Shown here piece after piece: positions 32,862 through 41,557 of a stretch of 45,999 nucleotides of DNA (positions are counted from its first letter, which is position 1; each line of letters starts with the position of its first letter). The DNA is taken from the NCBI GenBank assembly GCA_001917585.1, contig MNEG01000063.1:1-45999 (forward strand), given 5' to 3'. Source of the stretch: Candidatus Rokubacteria bacterium 13_1_40CM_68_15. Its GTDB lineage: Bacteria; Methylomirabilota; Methylomirabilia; Rokubacteriales; CSP1-6. The notes beneath the pieces were generated by a model. The model was given only the letters and a program-made list of their open reading frames with translations. It had not been told where the DNA came from and searched no databases. Position numbers and translations under genes: made by a program.

Positions 32862-34118
32862 ATGGAGACCGGGATGAGCGCACAACGAATCGTGATCATC
32901 GGGGCCGCCCTGGCCGGGGCGACGGCCGCGGTCACACTGCGGGACGAAGGCTTCGAGGGCGAGATCAAGCTCATCGGCGCCGAGCGCCAGTTGCCGTACA
33001 ACCGCCCGCCGCTCTCCAAGGGTTACCTGCGCGGCGAGGAGCGCTTCGAAGACCAGCTGGTCAACCCGGCCGGCGCCTATGCCGAGAAGGGCATCGAGCT
33101 GAGGCTCGGAACGCGGGCCACGGCCATCGACGCGACGAGGAAGCACGTCGAGGTGGATGGAAGCGAGCGGATCGCCTACGACCAACTGTTGGTCGCCACC
33201 GGTGGGCGGAACCGGTCGGTGTCGATGCCGGGCGCGGAGCTGAACGGCGTGCTTCAGCTACGGACGGTCGAGGAGTCCGACCGCATCCGGGCCGCGGCGC
33301 AGCGAGGGAGCCGGGCCGTCGTGGTCGGTCTCGGCTTCATCGGCTCCGAGGTGGCGGCTTCACTCCGACAGCTCGGCGTCGAGGTGACGGCACTCGCACC
33401 CGACCGGGCGCCACTCGCCCGCGTCCTCGGAGTGGAGGTCGGCGAGATCCTCGCAGGCATCCATCGCGACAAGGGCGTGGAGCTGGTGCTCGGCGACTCC
33501 GTGGCAGCGTTCGAGGGCTCGGGCCGAGTGGAGCGCGTGCGGACCACGAGCGGGCGGCTCATCGAGTGCGATTTCGTGGTCGCAGGCATCGGGATCGTCC
33601 CGAACACCGAGCTGCTGGCCGCGGCCGGCGCGCGAGTGGACAACGGCGTTCTCGTCGACGAGCATTGCCGCACCTCGCTGCCCGAGGTCTATGCCGCCGG
33701 CGACGTGACCAATCATCAGCATCCGATCTTCGGGCGGGTGCGCGTGGAGCACTGGAACAACGGCTTCCAGCAGGGAAAGGCGGCCGCCCGGGCGATGCTC
33801 GGCAGCCCGCGTCCCTACGACTACCTCCACACGTTCTGGTCCGATCAGTACGAGCACCTGATCGAGTACGTCGGATTCGCGACGAGCTGGGATCGGCTCG
33901 TTTTCCGCGGCCGCCCCGAGACCCGCACGTTCCTCGGCTTCTACCTGAAAGACGGGCTGGTGCGCGCGGCCGTCGGCGTCAACCGGGGCGGCGATCCGGA
34001 GGACTCGAAGACGGAGAGCGAGCTCGGGAGCGTGGCTCGGCTGATTCGCGACCGCGTCAAGGTCGAGCCCGAGCGGCTCGCGGACGAGGCCGTCGATCTG
34101 CGCCGCCTCAGCCGGTGA
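32862..34118 (+). CDS. FAD-dependent ferredoxin reductase (rhodocoxin/putidaredoxin-reductase type)
   Basis: A 418-aa pyridine-nucleotide-disulphide-oxidoreductase-fold protein. FAD binding is at [14 protein letters not shown] (G-x-A variant of GxGxxG), with [12 protein letters not shown] typical of the rhodocoxin-reductase branch; the NADH site is [16 protein letters not shown]; the second FAD site is [13 protein letters not shown]. The C-terminal domain carries [14 protein letters not shown] and FWSDQYEH. Such enzymes pass electrons from NADH to a [2Fe-2S] ferredoxin for a P450 or dioxygenase; no such partner is near. ATG 32862 has GAGGAG 8 bases upstream. Converges on the J-domain gene with an 11-base overlap. 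Confidence 0.92.
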   Translation: METGMSAQRIVIIGAALAGATAAVTLRDEGFEGEIKLIGAERQLPYNRPPLSKGYLRGEERFEDQLVNPAGAYAEKGIELRLGTRATAIDATRKHVEVDGSERIAYDQLLVATGGRNRSVSMPGAELNGVLQLRTVEESDRIRAAAQRGSRAVVVGLGFIGSEVAASLRQLGVEVTALAPDRAPLARVLGVEVGEILAGIHRDKGVELVLGDSVAAFEGSGRVERVRTTSGRLIECDFVVAGIGIVPNTELLAAAGARVDNGVLVDEHCRTSLPEVYAAGDVTNHQHPIFGRVRVEHWNNGFQQGKAAARAMLGSPRPYDYLHTFWSDQYEHLIEYVGFATSWDRLVFRGRPETRTFLGFYLKDGLVRAAVGVNRGGDPEDSKTESELGSVARLIRDRVKVEPERLADEAVDLRRLSR

Positions 34119-34923
34119 TTCGAATCACCAGATAGGCGTCACCGCGTCCGCCGCCGGCCAGGCGCCGGCCCTTGCCCCGCAATCTCAATCGCGCGCCCTC
34201 GCGCACGCCGGCCGGGATCGTGACGAGCACGGTCTCGGACGCGTTCCCGGCGTCGAGCGCGACGCGCTTCTTGCCACCCTGCGCGGCCTCGGTCACCGTG
34301 AGGGCCACCGGGACGACGACGTCGGAGGCGCTCGAGACCGCCGAGCGCGGGGGGCCGAGCAGCCAGCGGCCGGCCGCGACGACATGATCGAGCACGCCAC
34401 GCGGGCGCGGCAGCGGGGCTCGCTCGCCTTCGGCGGCGCGCCGGGCGCCGCGCAGCGCGGCGCGGGCGAGCCGGAAGAACATGGTGATCGGGGTGAACGG
34501 CGAGATGACGACGACGTGGCCGCTCACGACGGTGCGCCCGCCGAAGAGCGTCTGCTCGAAGTGCCGGTGGCCCACGTGAAGTCCCATGCGGCCGAGCTCG
34601 CGCGCCAGCTCCTCGAAGATGGCGCTGGCCCGCGGGTCGGCGAACAGGTCGCGGAAGAGATCGTCGCGGTTCACGGTGAAGTCGCCGGGCACGCCGGTCT
34701 GCCGAGCGCGGTCGTACTGGCGCCGCTTGGCGGGATCGATCAGCACGGCGTACGCCTCGCTGATCTGCTTGAAGCGCTCCTCGGCCGCGGCGTTGCCGGG
34801 GTTGCGGTCGGGATGGAACTCGAGCGCCAGGCGCCGATAGGCTCGACGGATGTCGTCCTCGGTCGCCTGGATGCTCACCCCGAGCATCGCGTAGTAGTCG
34901 CGGTCGAATCTGAGACGCGCCAT
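34108..34923 (-). CDS. J-domain (DnaJ-like) cochaperone with single C-terminal domain
   Basis: A 271-aa protein with an N-terminal J-domain ([25 protein letters not shown] in [10 protein letters not shown], residues about 8-75). The zinc-finger CxxCxGxG repeats of DnaJ are absent. A middle region of about 100 residues has a hydrophobic/basic segment ([17 protein letters not shown]). The end is one beta-sandwich C-terminal domain ([39 protein letters not shown]); the second domain of CbpA-type proteins is missing. It should stimulate a DnaK ATPase. It is the last gene of the phosphodiester-type ABC operon, 3 bases after the phosphoesterase gene. Confidence 0.9.
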   Translation of the reverse strand: MARLRFDRDYYAMLGVSIQATEDDIRRAYRRLALEFHPDRNPGNAAAEERFKQISEAYAVLIDPAKRRQYDRARQTGVPGDFTVNRDDLFRDLFADPRASAIFEELARELGRMGLHVGHRHFEQTLFGGRTVVSGHVVVISPFTPITMFFRLARAALRGARRAAEGERAPLPRPRGVLDHVVAAGRWLLGPPRSAVSSASDVVVPVALTVTEAAQGGKKRVALDAGNASETVLVTIPAGVREGARLRLRGKGRRLAGGGRGDAYLVIRITG

Positions 34924-34926
34924 GAC

Positions 34927-35754
34927 TCAGTCGATCAGCTTGCCGGCCTTGTAGAACGGATACGGCCCCGAGAACTCGCCGACGTAGCTCGTGTGTGTCA
35001 CCAGACCGGCGCCGGCCCGCCAGACGTGCAGCAGACACGCCGGCGGCTCCATCACCCACCCGAGCTTGTCTCCCTTGTCCAGGTCGAGCGCCACCTGATG
35101 GGCCGGGCTCGGCGCCGTGGTGACGACCGTGCCCTGCCAGCGGGTGTGGATCGGCCGGTGAAGATGGCCGCACACGATCGCCTCGATCTGCGGATGCTGC
35201 GCGATCACCTTCCCCATCGCCTCCGCGCTGGCGAGGCCCTGACGGTCCATGCGGTCGATCCCGGTGCGGAACGGCGGGTGGTGCATGAAAATCAAGGTCG
35301 GCCGGTGGGGGGCTTCGGCCAGGCGCGCGTCGAGCCAGCGCACGCGCTCCTCGTCCATGACGCCGCCGCCCTCCCCGGGCACCAGCGTGTCGAGCCCGAT
35401 CAGCCGCAACGGATGCTCGTCCACCGCGTACTGAAGAAATCCCGAGCGCGGCAGATAGCGGTGGTGGGCGAACACCTCGCGCAGCGGGTCGCGCGCGTCG
35501 TGATTGCCGGGGATCAGGTACACGGGCATGGGCAGGGGCGCCAGCAGTCGCGCGAGCCGGCGGTACTCCTCGGCCAGCCCCGCGTCGACGAGATCGCCGG
35601 TCGCCAGCACCACGTCGGGCCGCGGATCGAGCGCGAGGAGATGCTCGACGCACCGGCCGAGATGCCAGGCCGTGTCGACGCGCTCGTAGGCGAGCCGGCC
35701 CTCGGGCTTGATGTGGGTGTCGGAGATCTGGGCGATCAGCATGGTGGCGCTCAT
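34927..35754 (-). CDS. Metallophosphoesterase, GpdQ/CpdA-like class III phosphodiesterase
   Basis: A 275-aa cytosolic metalloenzyme with the full dimetal site: D12 and H14 (QISDTHI), Asp in TGDLVDAG, GNHD, His in FMHHPP and GHLHR. No signal peptide is seen. GpdQ hydrolyses glycerophosphodiesters and other phosphodiesters; CpdA cleaves cAMP. It is 3 bases from the ABC ATPase stop and 3 bases before the J-domain gene, so it is the enzymatic member of that importer operon and may act on the imported ligand. Confidence 0.9.
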   Translation of the reverse strand: MSATMLIAQISDTHIKPEGRLAYERVDTAWHLGRCVEHLLALDPRPDVVLATGDLVDAGLAEEYRRLARLLAPLPMPVYLIPGNHDARDPLREVFAHHRYLPRSGFLQYAVDEHPLRLIGLDTLVPGEGGGVMDEERVRWLDARLAEAPHRPTLIFMHHPPFRTGIDRMDRQGLASAEAMGKVIAQHPQIEAIVCGHLHRPIHTRWQGTVVTTAPSPAHQVALDLDKGDKLGWVMEPPACLLHVWRAGAGLVTHTSYVGEFSGPYPFYKAGKLID

Positions 35755-35757
35755 CGT

Positions 35758-36792
35758 TCACCGGTCCAGTGTCAGGAGCGCGTCGGGATCGATCACGAGA
35801 TGCACGTCCTGGCCGGGCTCCCAGTCACGACGGTCCGTCGTCTCGACGACCAACGTCCCGCTGCTCACGCCCTCGACGAGCAGGCGCGTGCGGTCGCCGA
35901 GGAAGAACGACGTCGCCACCCGGCCCTTCACCTGTCCGGCGCCGGCCTCGACGATCGCCGCCCGCTCCGGCCGGAAGAGCACCTCCACCTCGCCGCCTCC
36001 CCGGCCCCGCCACGGCACCCGTCCCCCCATGACCTCCAGATGGCCATTGCGGACGACGCCGTGCAAGCGATTCATGGTGCCTACGAACTCGGCCACGAAG
36101 CGGCTCTGCGGCGCGAAGTAGATATCGCGCGGTCGGCCCACCTGGGCAACCTGGCCCTGGCTCATCACCACGATGCGATCGCCGAGCGCCATGGCCTCGG
36201 CCTGGTCGTGCGTGACGTAGACGGCCGTCATGCGCAGCCGGCGCAGCAGCGCGTCGATCTCGACGCGGAGGGCGTCGCGGAGCTTGGCGTCGAGCGCGGT
36301 CAGCGGCTCGTCGAGCAGCAGCACGCGTGGCTGGGGTGCGAGCGCCCGGGCCAGCGCCACCCGCTGCTTCTGCCCGCCCGAGAGCTGGTCCACGCGACGA
36401 TGGCGCAGCTCGCCGATCTTCATCATGCCGAGCATCTCCTCCACGCGCGCCGCCCGCGCCGCGGCCGGGAGCTTCCGCACCCTGAGGCCGTACTCGACGT
36501 TGCCGCCGACGGTCATGTTGGGAAAGAGGGCGTAGGACTGGAAGACCATCCCCACGTTGCGCCGCTCGATCGAGATCTCGGTGACGTCGGCCTCGTCGAA
36601 GAGCACGCGGCCTCCCGGGTTCGGCGACTCCAGCCCGGCGATCAGCCGCAGCGTCGTGGTCTTGCCGCAGCCCGAGGGCCCGAGGAACACGATCGTCTCG
36701 CCGGGCGGGATCTCGAGATCGAGCGGTCCCACCGCCCGGGTGCCGTCGGCAAACGTCTTGGCGCAGGAGACGAGCTTGATGGCGACGCTCAC
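35758..36792 (-). CDS. ABC transporter ATP-binding protein (PotA/FbpC/PhnT type, with TOBE domain)
   Basis: A 344-aa ATPase. Walker A is GPSGCGKTTTLR, the Q-loop VFQSYALFPNMTV, the signature LSGGQKQRVALARAL, Walker B LLLDEPLTALD and the H-loop VTHDQAEAM. After residue 230 comes a TOBE-like C-terminal domain (LFRPERAAIVEAG, SFFLGDRTRLLVEG). The GTG start overlaps the permease stop (GTGA). It drives the two permeases upstream. Confidence 0.94.
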   Translation of the reverse strand: MSVAIKLVSCAKTFADGTRAVGPLDLEIPPGETIVFLGPSGCGKTTTLRLIAGLESPNPGGRVLFDEADVTEISIERRNVGMVFQSYALFPNMTVGGNVEYGLRVRKLPAAARAARVEEMLGMMKIGELRHRRVDQLSGGQKQRVALARALAPQPRVLLLDEPLTALDAKLRDALRVEIDALLRRLRMTAVYVTHDQAEAMALGDRIVVMSQGQVAQVGRPRDIYFAPQSRFVAEFVGTMNRLHGVVRNGHLEVMGGRVPWRGRGGGEVEVLFRPERAAIVEAGAGQVKGRVATSFFLGDRTRLLVEGVSSGTLVVETTDRRDWEPGQDVHLVIDPDALLTLDR

Positions 36793-37598
36793 GCCGCCTC
36801 GTCACGCAGCGTCGCCGGCTTTCGCGGCCGCGCCGCCAGCTGGATGCCGATCAGGAGTGGAATGATCATGAAGAAGAACATGACGGTGTAGGCGCTCCCG
36901 ATCTCGAGCCGCATCGATGCGTAGCTGTCGGCGAGCCCGACGGGCAGCGTCTTGGTGAGCGGGGTGTGGAGCATCCACGTCATGTTGAACTCGCCGATGG
37001 AGAGCGTCACCACCATCAGCGCGCCGGCCAGGATGCCTGCTCGGACGTTGGGCAGCACGACGCCGAAGAAGCGCTGGCGGAACGAGGCGCCGAGGCTGCG
37101 CGCGCCCTCCTCCAGCGTGGGGAGATCGATCGAGGACAGCACGGCGAGCACCGCGCGCACCATGAACGGCAGCGTGAAGAGGACGTGGCCGACGAGGATG
37201 AAGACCCACGAGGTGCGGAACTCCCGCCACGTCCCGTAGGCCAGGATCAGCGCGAGCGCCGTCGCCAGCCCCGGAATGGCGATGGGCAGGACCAGCGCTT
37301 CCTCGACCAGCCGAGGGAGCCAGCCGCGCCAGCGCGCCAGCACGTAAGCAGCCGGAACCCCGATGGCGAGGTCGACGACCAGCGTGGCCAGGGCGATCGT
37401 CATCGACAGGAAGATCGTGTCACGGTAGAGGCGCCAGACTTCCGCGATCCACCGTGTCGTCAGGCCGCTCTTCACGCCCTGGAAGAAGTTGGCGGTGATG
37501 CCGGCCGTGATCGACATGGCAACGGGGACGATGAGGAACGCCGCCACCAGCACCGTGAAGGCGAGCTGAGCCCAGAATCCGCGGCCGCGGCGCGCCAT
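36789..37598 (-). CDS. ABC transporter permease (PotC/PhnV-like)
   Basis: A 269-aa six-helix permease of the Fe3+/polyamine/phosphonate group. The coupling motif is LEEGARSLGASFRQRFFGVVLPN. N-terminal helix FWAQLAFTVLVAAFLIVPVAM follows the basic MARRGRG. It starts directly after the previous stop (no gap) and overlaps the ATPase start. A heterodimeric partner is encoded just upstream. Confidence 0.92.
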   Translation of the reverse strand: MARRGRGFWAQLAFTVLVAAFLIVPVAMSITAGITANFFQGVKSGLTTRWIAEVWRLYRDTIFLSMTIALATLVVDLAIGVPAAYVLARWRGWLPRLVEEALVLPIAIPGLATALALILAYGTWREFRTSWVFILVGHVLFTLPFMVRAVLAVLSSIDLPTLEEGARSLGASFRQRFFGVVLPNVRAGILAGALMVVTLSIGEFNMTWMLHTPLTKTLPVGLADSYASMRLEIGSAYTVMFFFMIIPLLIGIQLAARPRKPATLRDEAA

Positions 37599-38423
37599 CT
37601 ACGCCGACGCCGCCACCGATGAGCCGGCGGCGGTGCGCGCCAGCGCCAGCGCGAGCCAGGTGATACCGCCGAGGATGATGCTGAGCGCGGCCGCCACCAC
37701 GATGTTCGCCCTCAGGGTGAACTCCGTGTAGATCGTCATGGGCAGCACCTCGATCTCGGTGGCCAGCGTGAACGCGGTGCCGAACGCTCCCATCGCGGTG
37801 GCAAAGCAGATCGCGCCGGCCGAGAGGAAGGCCGGCCGGAGCCCGGGCACGATGACGTCGCGGACGACCTGCCATGATGACGCGCCCAGCGAGCGCGCGG
37901 CTTCCTCCAGCCGCGGGTCGAGCTTCTCGGCGGCCGCCATCACGGTGAGGATCACGCGCGGGATCGAGAAATAGAGGTAGCCGGTCAGCAGGCCGGCCAT
38001 CGAGTACGCGAACACGAGCCTCTCGCCGGTGACGAGGCGGGTGAGGTCGCCGATCAGCCCCTGGCGGCCGGCGAGCATGATCACCATGAAGCCCACGACG
38101 ACGCCCGGGAACGCGAGCGGGAACGTGAGCATGGCGACGAGGACGCTACGGCCCGGGAAGCGGTTGCGCTGGAGGAAGACGCCGGCGATCGTCGCGATCA
38201 CGAGTGTCAGCGCCGTGACGACCGCGGCCAGAACGACGGTGGAGACGAGACTCCGGAGGTAGCGCGGCTCAGTGACGATGACGCCGTACGCGGCGAGGCC
38301 AGCGGGACCGCCGGCAGCCACCGCGACGAGCCGCGCCATCGGAAGCAGGAAGAACGCGGCGAAGACGACCGCTGCCGGAAGGATCAGGACGAGCAGGCGG
38401 GCGCGCTCGCCGCGCTCGATCAG
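37599..38423 (-). CDS. ABC transporter permease (PotB/PhnU-like), probable CTG start
   Basis: A permease of 274 residues with six helices and the coupling motif LEEAARSLGASSWQVVRDVIVPGL. No ATG, GTG or TTG lies before the first helix. The best start is CTG at 38423, which overlaps the binding-protein stop as CTGA in the way ATGA overlaps do elsewhere in this operon, with AGAGG 4 bases upstream. The first ATG (38339) would delete most of the first helix. The start call is inference; the protein is secure. Confidence 0.85.
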   Translation of the reverse strand: MIERGERARLLVLILPAAVVFAAFFLLPMARLVAVAAGGPAGLAAYGVIVTEPRYLRSLVSTVVLAAVVTALTLVIATIAGVFLQRNRFPGRSVLVAMLTFPLAFPGVVVGFMVIMLAGRQGLIGDLTRLVTGERLVFAYSMAGLLTGYLYFSIPRVILTVMAAAEKLDPRLEEAARSLGASSWQVVRDVIVPGLRPAFLSAGAICFATAMGAFGTAFTLATEIEVLPMTIYTEFTLRANIVVAAALSIILGGITWLALALARTAAGSSVAASA

Positions 38424-39421
38424 CGCACCTCTTGCTGGAAGCGCCTGGCGAAGGCGTCCTGGCTCTGGGCCATCCGCGCGTAGTCGATGGTCCTGGCCCG
38501 CGCGTACTCGGCAGCGGGCAGGAACTTGTCCTGTGCCTCCTTCGACATCGCCCTGGCGCGGACGGGCCTCAGGAAGGCGTTGGCCCAGACGGCCTGGCCC
38601 TTGTCCGACATCACGTGGTCGAGGACCTTCTTGGCCCCATCGGGGTTCGGCGCGTTCTTGACCAGGCTCATGACGTAGGGAACGATCACGGTGCCCTCGC
38701 TCGGGATCACGAAGGCGGCGTTGGCCTTGTCCTTGTACCGGGCGCGGTAGGCGTTGAAGTCGTAGTCGAAGAGAATCGGGATCTCGCCGGACAGCACGCG
38801 CGCGTACGACGTCTGCTTCGGCACGATGGGCGCGTTCTTCTGCAGCTCCTTGAAGTAGTTGATCGCCGGCGTGAAGTCGTCGAAGCTCCCGCCCAGGGCT
38901 TGGTTGATGGCTACGGCGCCGACGTACCCGACGAACGCGCTGGTGGGATCGAGATAGCCGATCATGCCCTTGTACTCCGGCTTGAGCAGGTCCTTCCAGC
39001 CCTTCGGGACAGGCTTCCCGCCGAGGGCGTCGACGTTCACGAAGAGCCCCAGCGTCCCGGAGTGGATCGTGAACCAGTGCCCCTCCGGGTCCTTGAGCCC
39101 ATCGGGGATCTCGCTCCAGTGGGCCGGCTTGTAGGGCGCGACCACGTTTTCCTTCCGGGCCTGGACGCCGAACGTCACCCCGAGGTAGGTGATGTCGGCC
39201 ACCGGACGCGCTTTCTCGGCGATCAGCTGGGAGAGCGACTGGCCGGAGTTCTTGTTGTCGTGCGGGACGGTGATGCCCGTCGCCTCCTTGATCGCCTTGA
39301 GCTGGCTCGCCCAGTCGGCCCACTCGGGCGGGCAGTTGTAGCAGATCACGGTCGGCGATTGGCCGGCGGCGCTGCCGACGGCGAGCGCGAGCACCACGAG
39401 TGCGACGACGACGCGGTTCAT
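38420..39421 (-). CDS. ABC transporter periplasmic binding protein (Fe3+/phosphonate/polyamine type)
   Basis: A 333-aa exported protein of bacterial binding-protein family 1/6. The signal peptide is MNRVVVALVVLALAVGSAAG. The mature part begins PTVICYNCPPEWADWASQL with two Cys that could pair, and has ADITYLGVTFGVQARKE, then WKDLLKPEYKGMIGYLDPTSA and VIPSEGTVIVPYVMSLV. This pattern fits the FbpA/PhnS/PotD group; the ligand is not fixed. A GpdQ-like phosphoesterase in the operon makes a phosphodiester or phosphonate plausible. It is the first gene; GGGAGG precedes the ATG. Confidence 0.9.
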   Translation of the reverse strand: MNRVVVALVVLALAVGSAAGQSPTVICYNCPPEWADWASQLKAIKEATGITVPHDNKNSGQSLSQLIAEKARPVADITYLGVTFGVQARKENVVAPYKPAHWSEIPDGLKDPEGHWFTIHSGTLGLFVNVDALGGKPVPKGWKDLLKPEYKGMIGYLDPTSAFVGYVGAVAINQALGGSFDDFTPAINYFKELQKNAPIVPKQTSYARVLSGEIPILFDYDFNAYRARYKDKANAAFVIPSEGTVIVPYVMSLVKNAPNPDGAKKVLDHVMSDKGQAVWANAFLRPVRARAMSKEAQDKFLPAAEYARARTIDYARMAQSQDAFARRFQQEVR

Positions 39422-39642
39422 GCGGGCCTCCCTCGGTGACGTGGCGCAAGTTTACACCGGGTGACCCTCACTTTTTATTCACACGCTGTCATCGTCGGCG
39501 TCAGCCTGACGCGGGCGCGTCGTCGTCGTGACGCTCGATCGAGGTCGTGCGCGCGCAAGTGCGCGACGTGCAGTTCGGGCATTCGCCTTGCTCACTCTCT
39601 GCGTCGAGAGAGAAAGAAACTTCCCAGCAGAGGTCGCAAGGC
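39422..39642. other. Divergent intergenic region between ABC operon and small gene
   Basis: 221 bases with no gene I can support. It must carry the promoter of the minus-strand ABC operon and possibly that of the small plus-strand gene. Seen in it are an AT-richer patch (CACTTTTTATTC, 39468-39479) and a small hairpin CGCGC-AAGT-GCGCG (39552-39565). No clear -35/-10 pair was found. Confidence 0.5.
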
Positions 39643-39861
39643 ATGCACGTCGTCGCCATCTCAAATCAGGACGGATCGCGCTGGCGGTGGCAGATCTGGT
39701 TGGCCACCGAGCTGGTCGAGGAATCGGGCGAGCGTTTCCCCACGATCGCGGAGGCGCTTCGCGAAGGCGAGGCGAGGCTCCACACCGTATGGGCGACGAA
39801 GCCGATGGAAAACCCGCTCAGGAGCCGCGTCGGGGGGAGGCGTCACCGCCGGGCCTCCTGA
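39643..39861 (+). CDS. Small conserved protein, paralog of the 30644-30859 gene (copy 2)
   Basis: A 72-aa basic protein starting MHVVAISNQDGS, then WRWQIWLATELVEES and RFPTIAEALREGEARL. This matches the copy at 30644-30859 in order and spacing, which also fixes the ATG at 39643 as the start although the frame is open to 39547. The last 20 residues are Arg-rich. Its 3' end overlaps the convergent RibD-type gene by 44 bases. Function unknown. Confidence 0.75.
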   Translation: MHVVAISNQDGSRWRWQIWLATELVEESGERFPTIAEALREGEARLHTVWATKPMENPLRSRVGGRRHRRAS

Positions 39862-40702
39862 AGCGCCAGCGCTGGAACGAGTACCCGCTGTCCCGGCTGA
39901 TCTTCCCTTCGGCGACGAGCTCGGCTCTCTCGGCGCGGAAGTCGAAGCTCGTGAGGATGCCGTCGTGGGCCCCCTTGTCGATCACGACGTCGGTGACCGT
40001 CAGGAAGACCTCGTCCAGCAGTCCGGCCTCGTGCAGCGCGCTCAGCAGGGTCTGGCCGCCCTCGCACGCGAGGTATCGGACCCCGTGCTCAGCGAAGAGC
40101 CGCCGGTGGGCGCCAGCCAGGCCTTCGTGCTCGAGCAATGGCTCGGCGATGAGCGGCAGTGCCGTCGCCGACGCCCCGTGACCGCGCAGGACGGCGGCGC
40201 CGCCCGGGGTGGTCACGACGATGGCGTGAAGCTCCGGCGTGGTGAAGATCGGATGCTCGAGCGGCAGGCGACCATACAGGGAATAGACGACGTTGCGCGG
40301 GTGGTATGAGAGCCCGCGCGCGACTCGGAACGCGTAGAGCTCAGGCGCCGGCTCGTCGCCCGACTCCTGGGGCGTGAGTACGAGCCGCGGTTGCTCGCGT
40401 AGCGTCTGGGCGCCGATGCCCGCGTCGCCGATCGTGCGCAGGTACCGCATGAGTCGGCGGTCGGCAATGCGCTCCGGACGGGCGTCCCCGCCCAGAATCG
40501 CCCGGACAGGATCGTCGCCGGGCCCGCGTCGGCGCCAGCTCACGACACCGTTGGCCGAGGCCACCATCACGCCGAACACCCACGGGCGATCGGGCCAGGG
40601 CTGCGGAAAGCTCAACGACTCCCAGCGGGCCGGGTCGGGCGAACCGACGGCGACGCCGCCGTCGTTCTTGTGCGACCAGTCGATGCGGGTCGGATTTGCC
40701 AT
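39818..40702 (-). CDS. RibD C-terminal-type (dihydrofolate-reductase-like) reductase
   Basis: A 294-aa protein with the RibD_C / DHFR-like fold. Motifs are WVFGVMVASANGVVSWR at the N-terminus of the fold, ERIADRRLMRYLRTIGDAG in the middle, and YLACEGGQTLLSALHEAGLLDEVFLTVTDVV (the EGG-x-L pattern; parts quoted under 20 residues: CEGGQTLLSALHEAGLLDE). In RibD this domain reduces a ribosylamino-pyrimidine with NADPH. No deaminase domain or rib gene is present, so the substrate is open. I chose ATG 40702 (MANPTRIDW). A longer start 18 bases upstream is possible. Confidence 0.87.
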   Translation of the reverse strand: MANPTRIDWSHKNDGGVAVGSPDPARWESLSFPQPWPDRPWVFGVMVASANGVVSWRRRGPGDDPVRAILGGDARPERIADRRLMRYLRTIGDAGIGAQTLREQPRLVLTPQESGDEPAPELYAFRVARGLSYHPRNVVYSLYGRLPLEHPIFTTPELHAIVVTTPGGAAVLRGHGASATALPLIAEPLLEHEGLAGAHRRLFAEHGVRYLACEGGQTLLSALHEAGLLDEVFLTVTDVVIDKGAHDGILTSFDFRAERAELVAEGKISRDSGYSFQRWRFRRPGGDASPRRGS

Positions 40703-40849
40703 TCGGCGTCGAGATGGCACCGCTCACGGCCTTTTGTCATTGTCGTCGGCGGGCAGCGGAGCGCAACCCCGTGATTTAGGTAGAGAGTCCGGGGCGATCA
40801 CGCAGCGGCATCGGATATGCGGGCCTCGTCGTCCAGGGGGAGGTGCGTC

Positions 40850-41068
40850 ATGCCGATCTTCAGACGCATCAAGATCCAGGCAACCGTCGAGACTTCCGCC
40901 CTGTTGCTGCCCGAGGAACAGATCGCCGGCACGGTGGACGCGTTGAGAGAGCGACTCAAGGAGCTCCAGCTCTCGATCGTCTCGCTCGAGCCGACCGAGC
41001 CGCCGGCGGCAGCTCTGGAGGTTGCCAGCGACGATCCCTGGAGCATTCACGGCCAGCCGACAGAGTGA
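40850..41068 (+). CDS. Small hypothetical protein with a coiled-coil-like helix
   Basis: A 72-aa open frame preceded by GGGGGAGG, a good ribosome-binding site. It reads MPIFRRIKIQATVETSALLL, then the amphipathic helix EEQIAGTVDALRERLKELQL, then a Pro/Ala/Asp-rich tail. The ribosome-binding site and normal codon use support a real gene. No family recognised. Confidence 0.55.
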   Translation: MPIFRRIKIQATVETSALLLPEEQIAGTVDALRERLKELQLSIVSLEPTEPPAAALEVASDDPWSIHGQPTE

Positions 41069-41134
41069 TCAGCCACTTCTCGCTTGCGCGCGGCATCCTG
41101 ATGGACTAGAAGCGTCAGCGAGGAGGGCTCGATC

Positions 41135-41551
41135 ATGCCGATCAAGCTGCCCGATTCGGTGAAGAAAATTCTCCAGGACAAGGCGTACGGCCACGTCATC
41201 ACGTTCGGCCCCGACGGCAAGCCCCAGGTGACGATGGTCTGGGTGGATGCCGATGGCGACGAGGTGCTCTTCAACACCGCCGAAGGCCGACTCAAGCCGC
41301 AGAACCTGCGTCGCGATCCGCGCGTGATCGTCTCCGTGCAGGACCGCAACGACCCGCAGTCCTACATGGTCTTCCACGGCAAGGCTTCGATCAGCGAGGC
41401 CGGCGCCGATCCGCACATCGACAAGCTGGCCAAGCGCTTCCTCGGCGCCGACAAGTATCCGTTCCGCCGGCCCGGCGAGAAGCGGCTCCTCGTCAGGACG
41501 AAGGTCGATCGGATCGGCGGCTACGGCCCGAAGATGCAGCCCTGGACCTAG
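41135..41551 (+). CDS. PPOX-class (pyridoxamine-phosphate-oxidase-fold) flavin/F420-dependent protein
   Basis: A 138-aa split-barrel protein. Motifs are GHVITFGPDGKPQVTMVWVD (parts: HVITFGPDGKPQVTMVW), EVLFNTAEGRLKPQNLRRDPRV and the C-terminal KRLLVRTKVDRIGGYGP. The KxxNLxxDPRV block is typical of the TIGR03618-like F420- or FMN-binding family that reduces small substrates. GAGGAGG lies 8 bases before ATG. It converges on the luciferase-like gene, 6 bases away; if both use F420, they may share a cofactor pool, which is a guess. Confidence 0.9.
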   Translation: MPIKLPDSVKKILQDKAYGHVITFGPDGKPQVTMVWVDADGDEVLFNTAEGRLKPQNLRRDPRVIVSVQDRNDPQSYMVFHGKASISEAGADPHIDKLAKRFLGADKYPFRRPGEKRLLVRTKVDRIGGYGPKMQPWT

Positions 41552-41557
41552 GAACGG

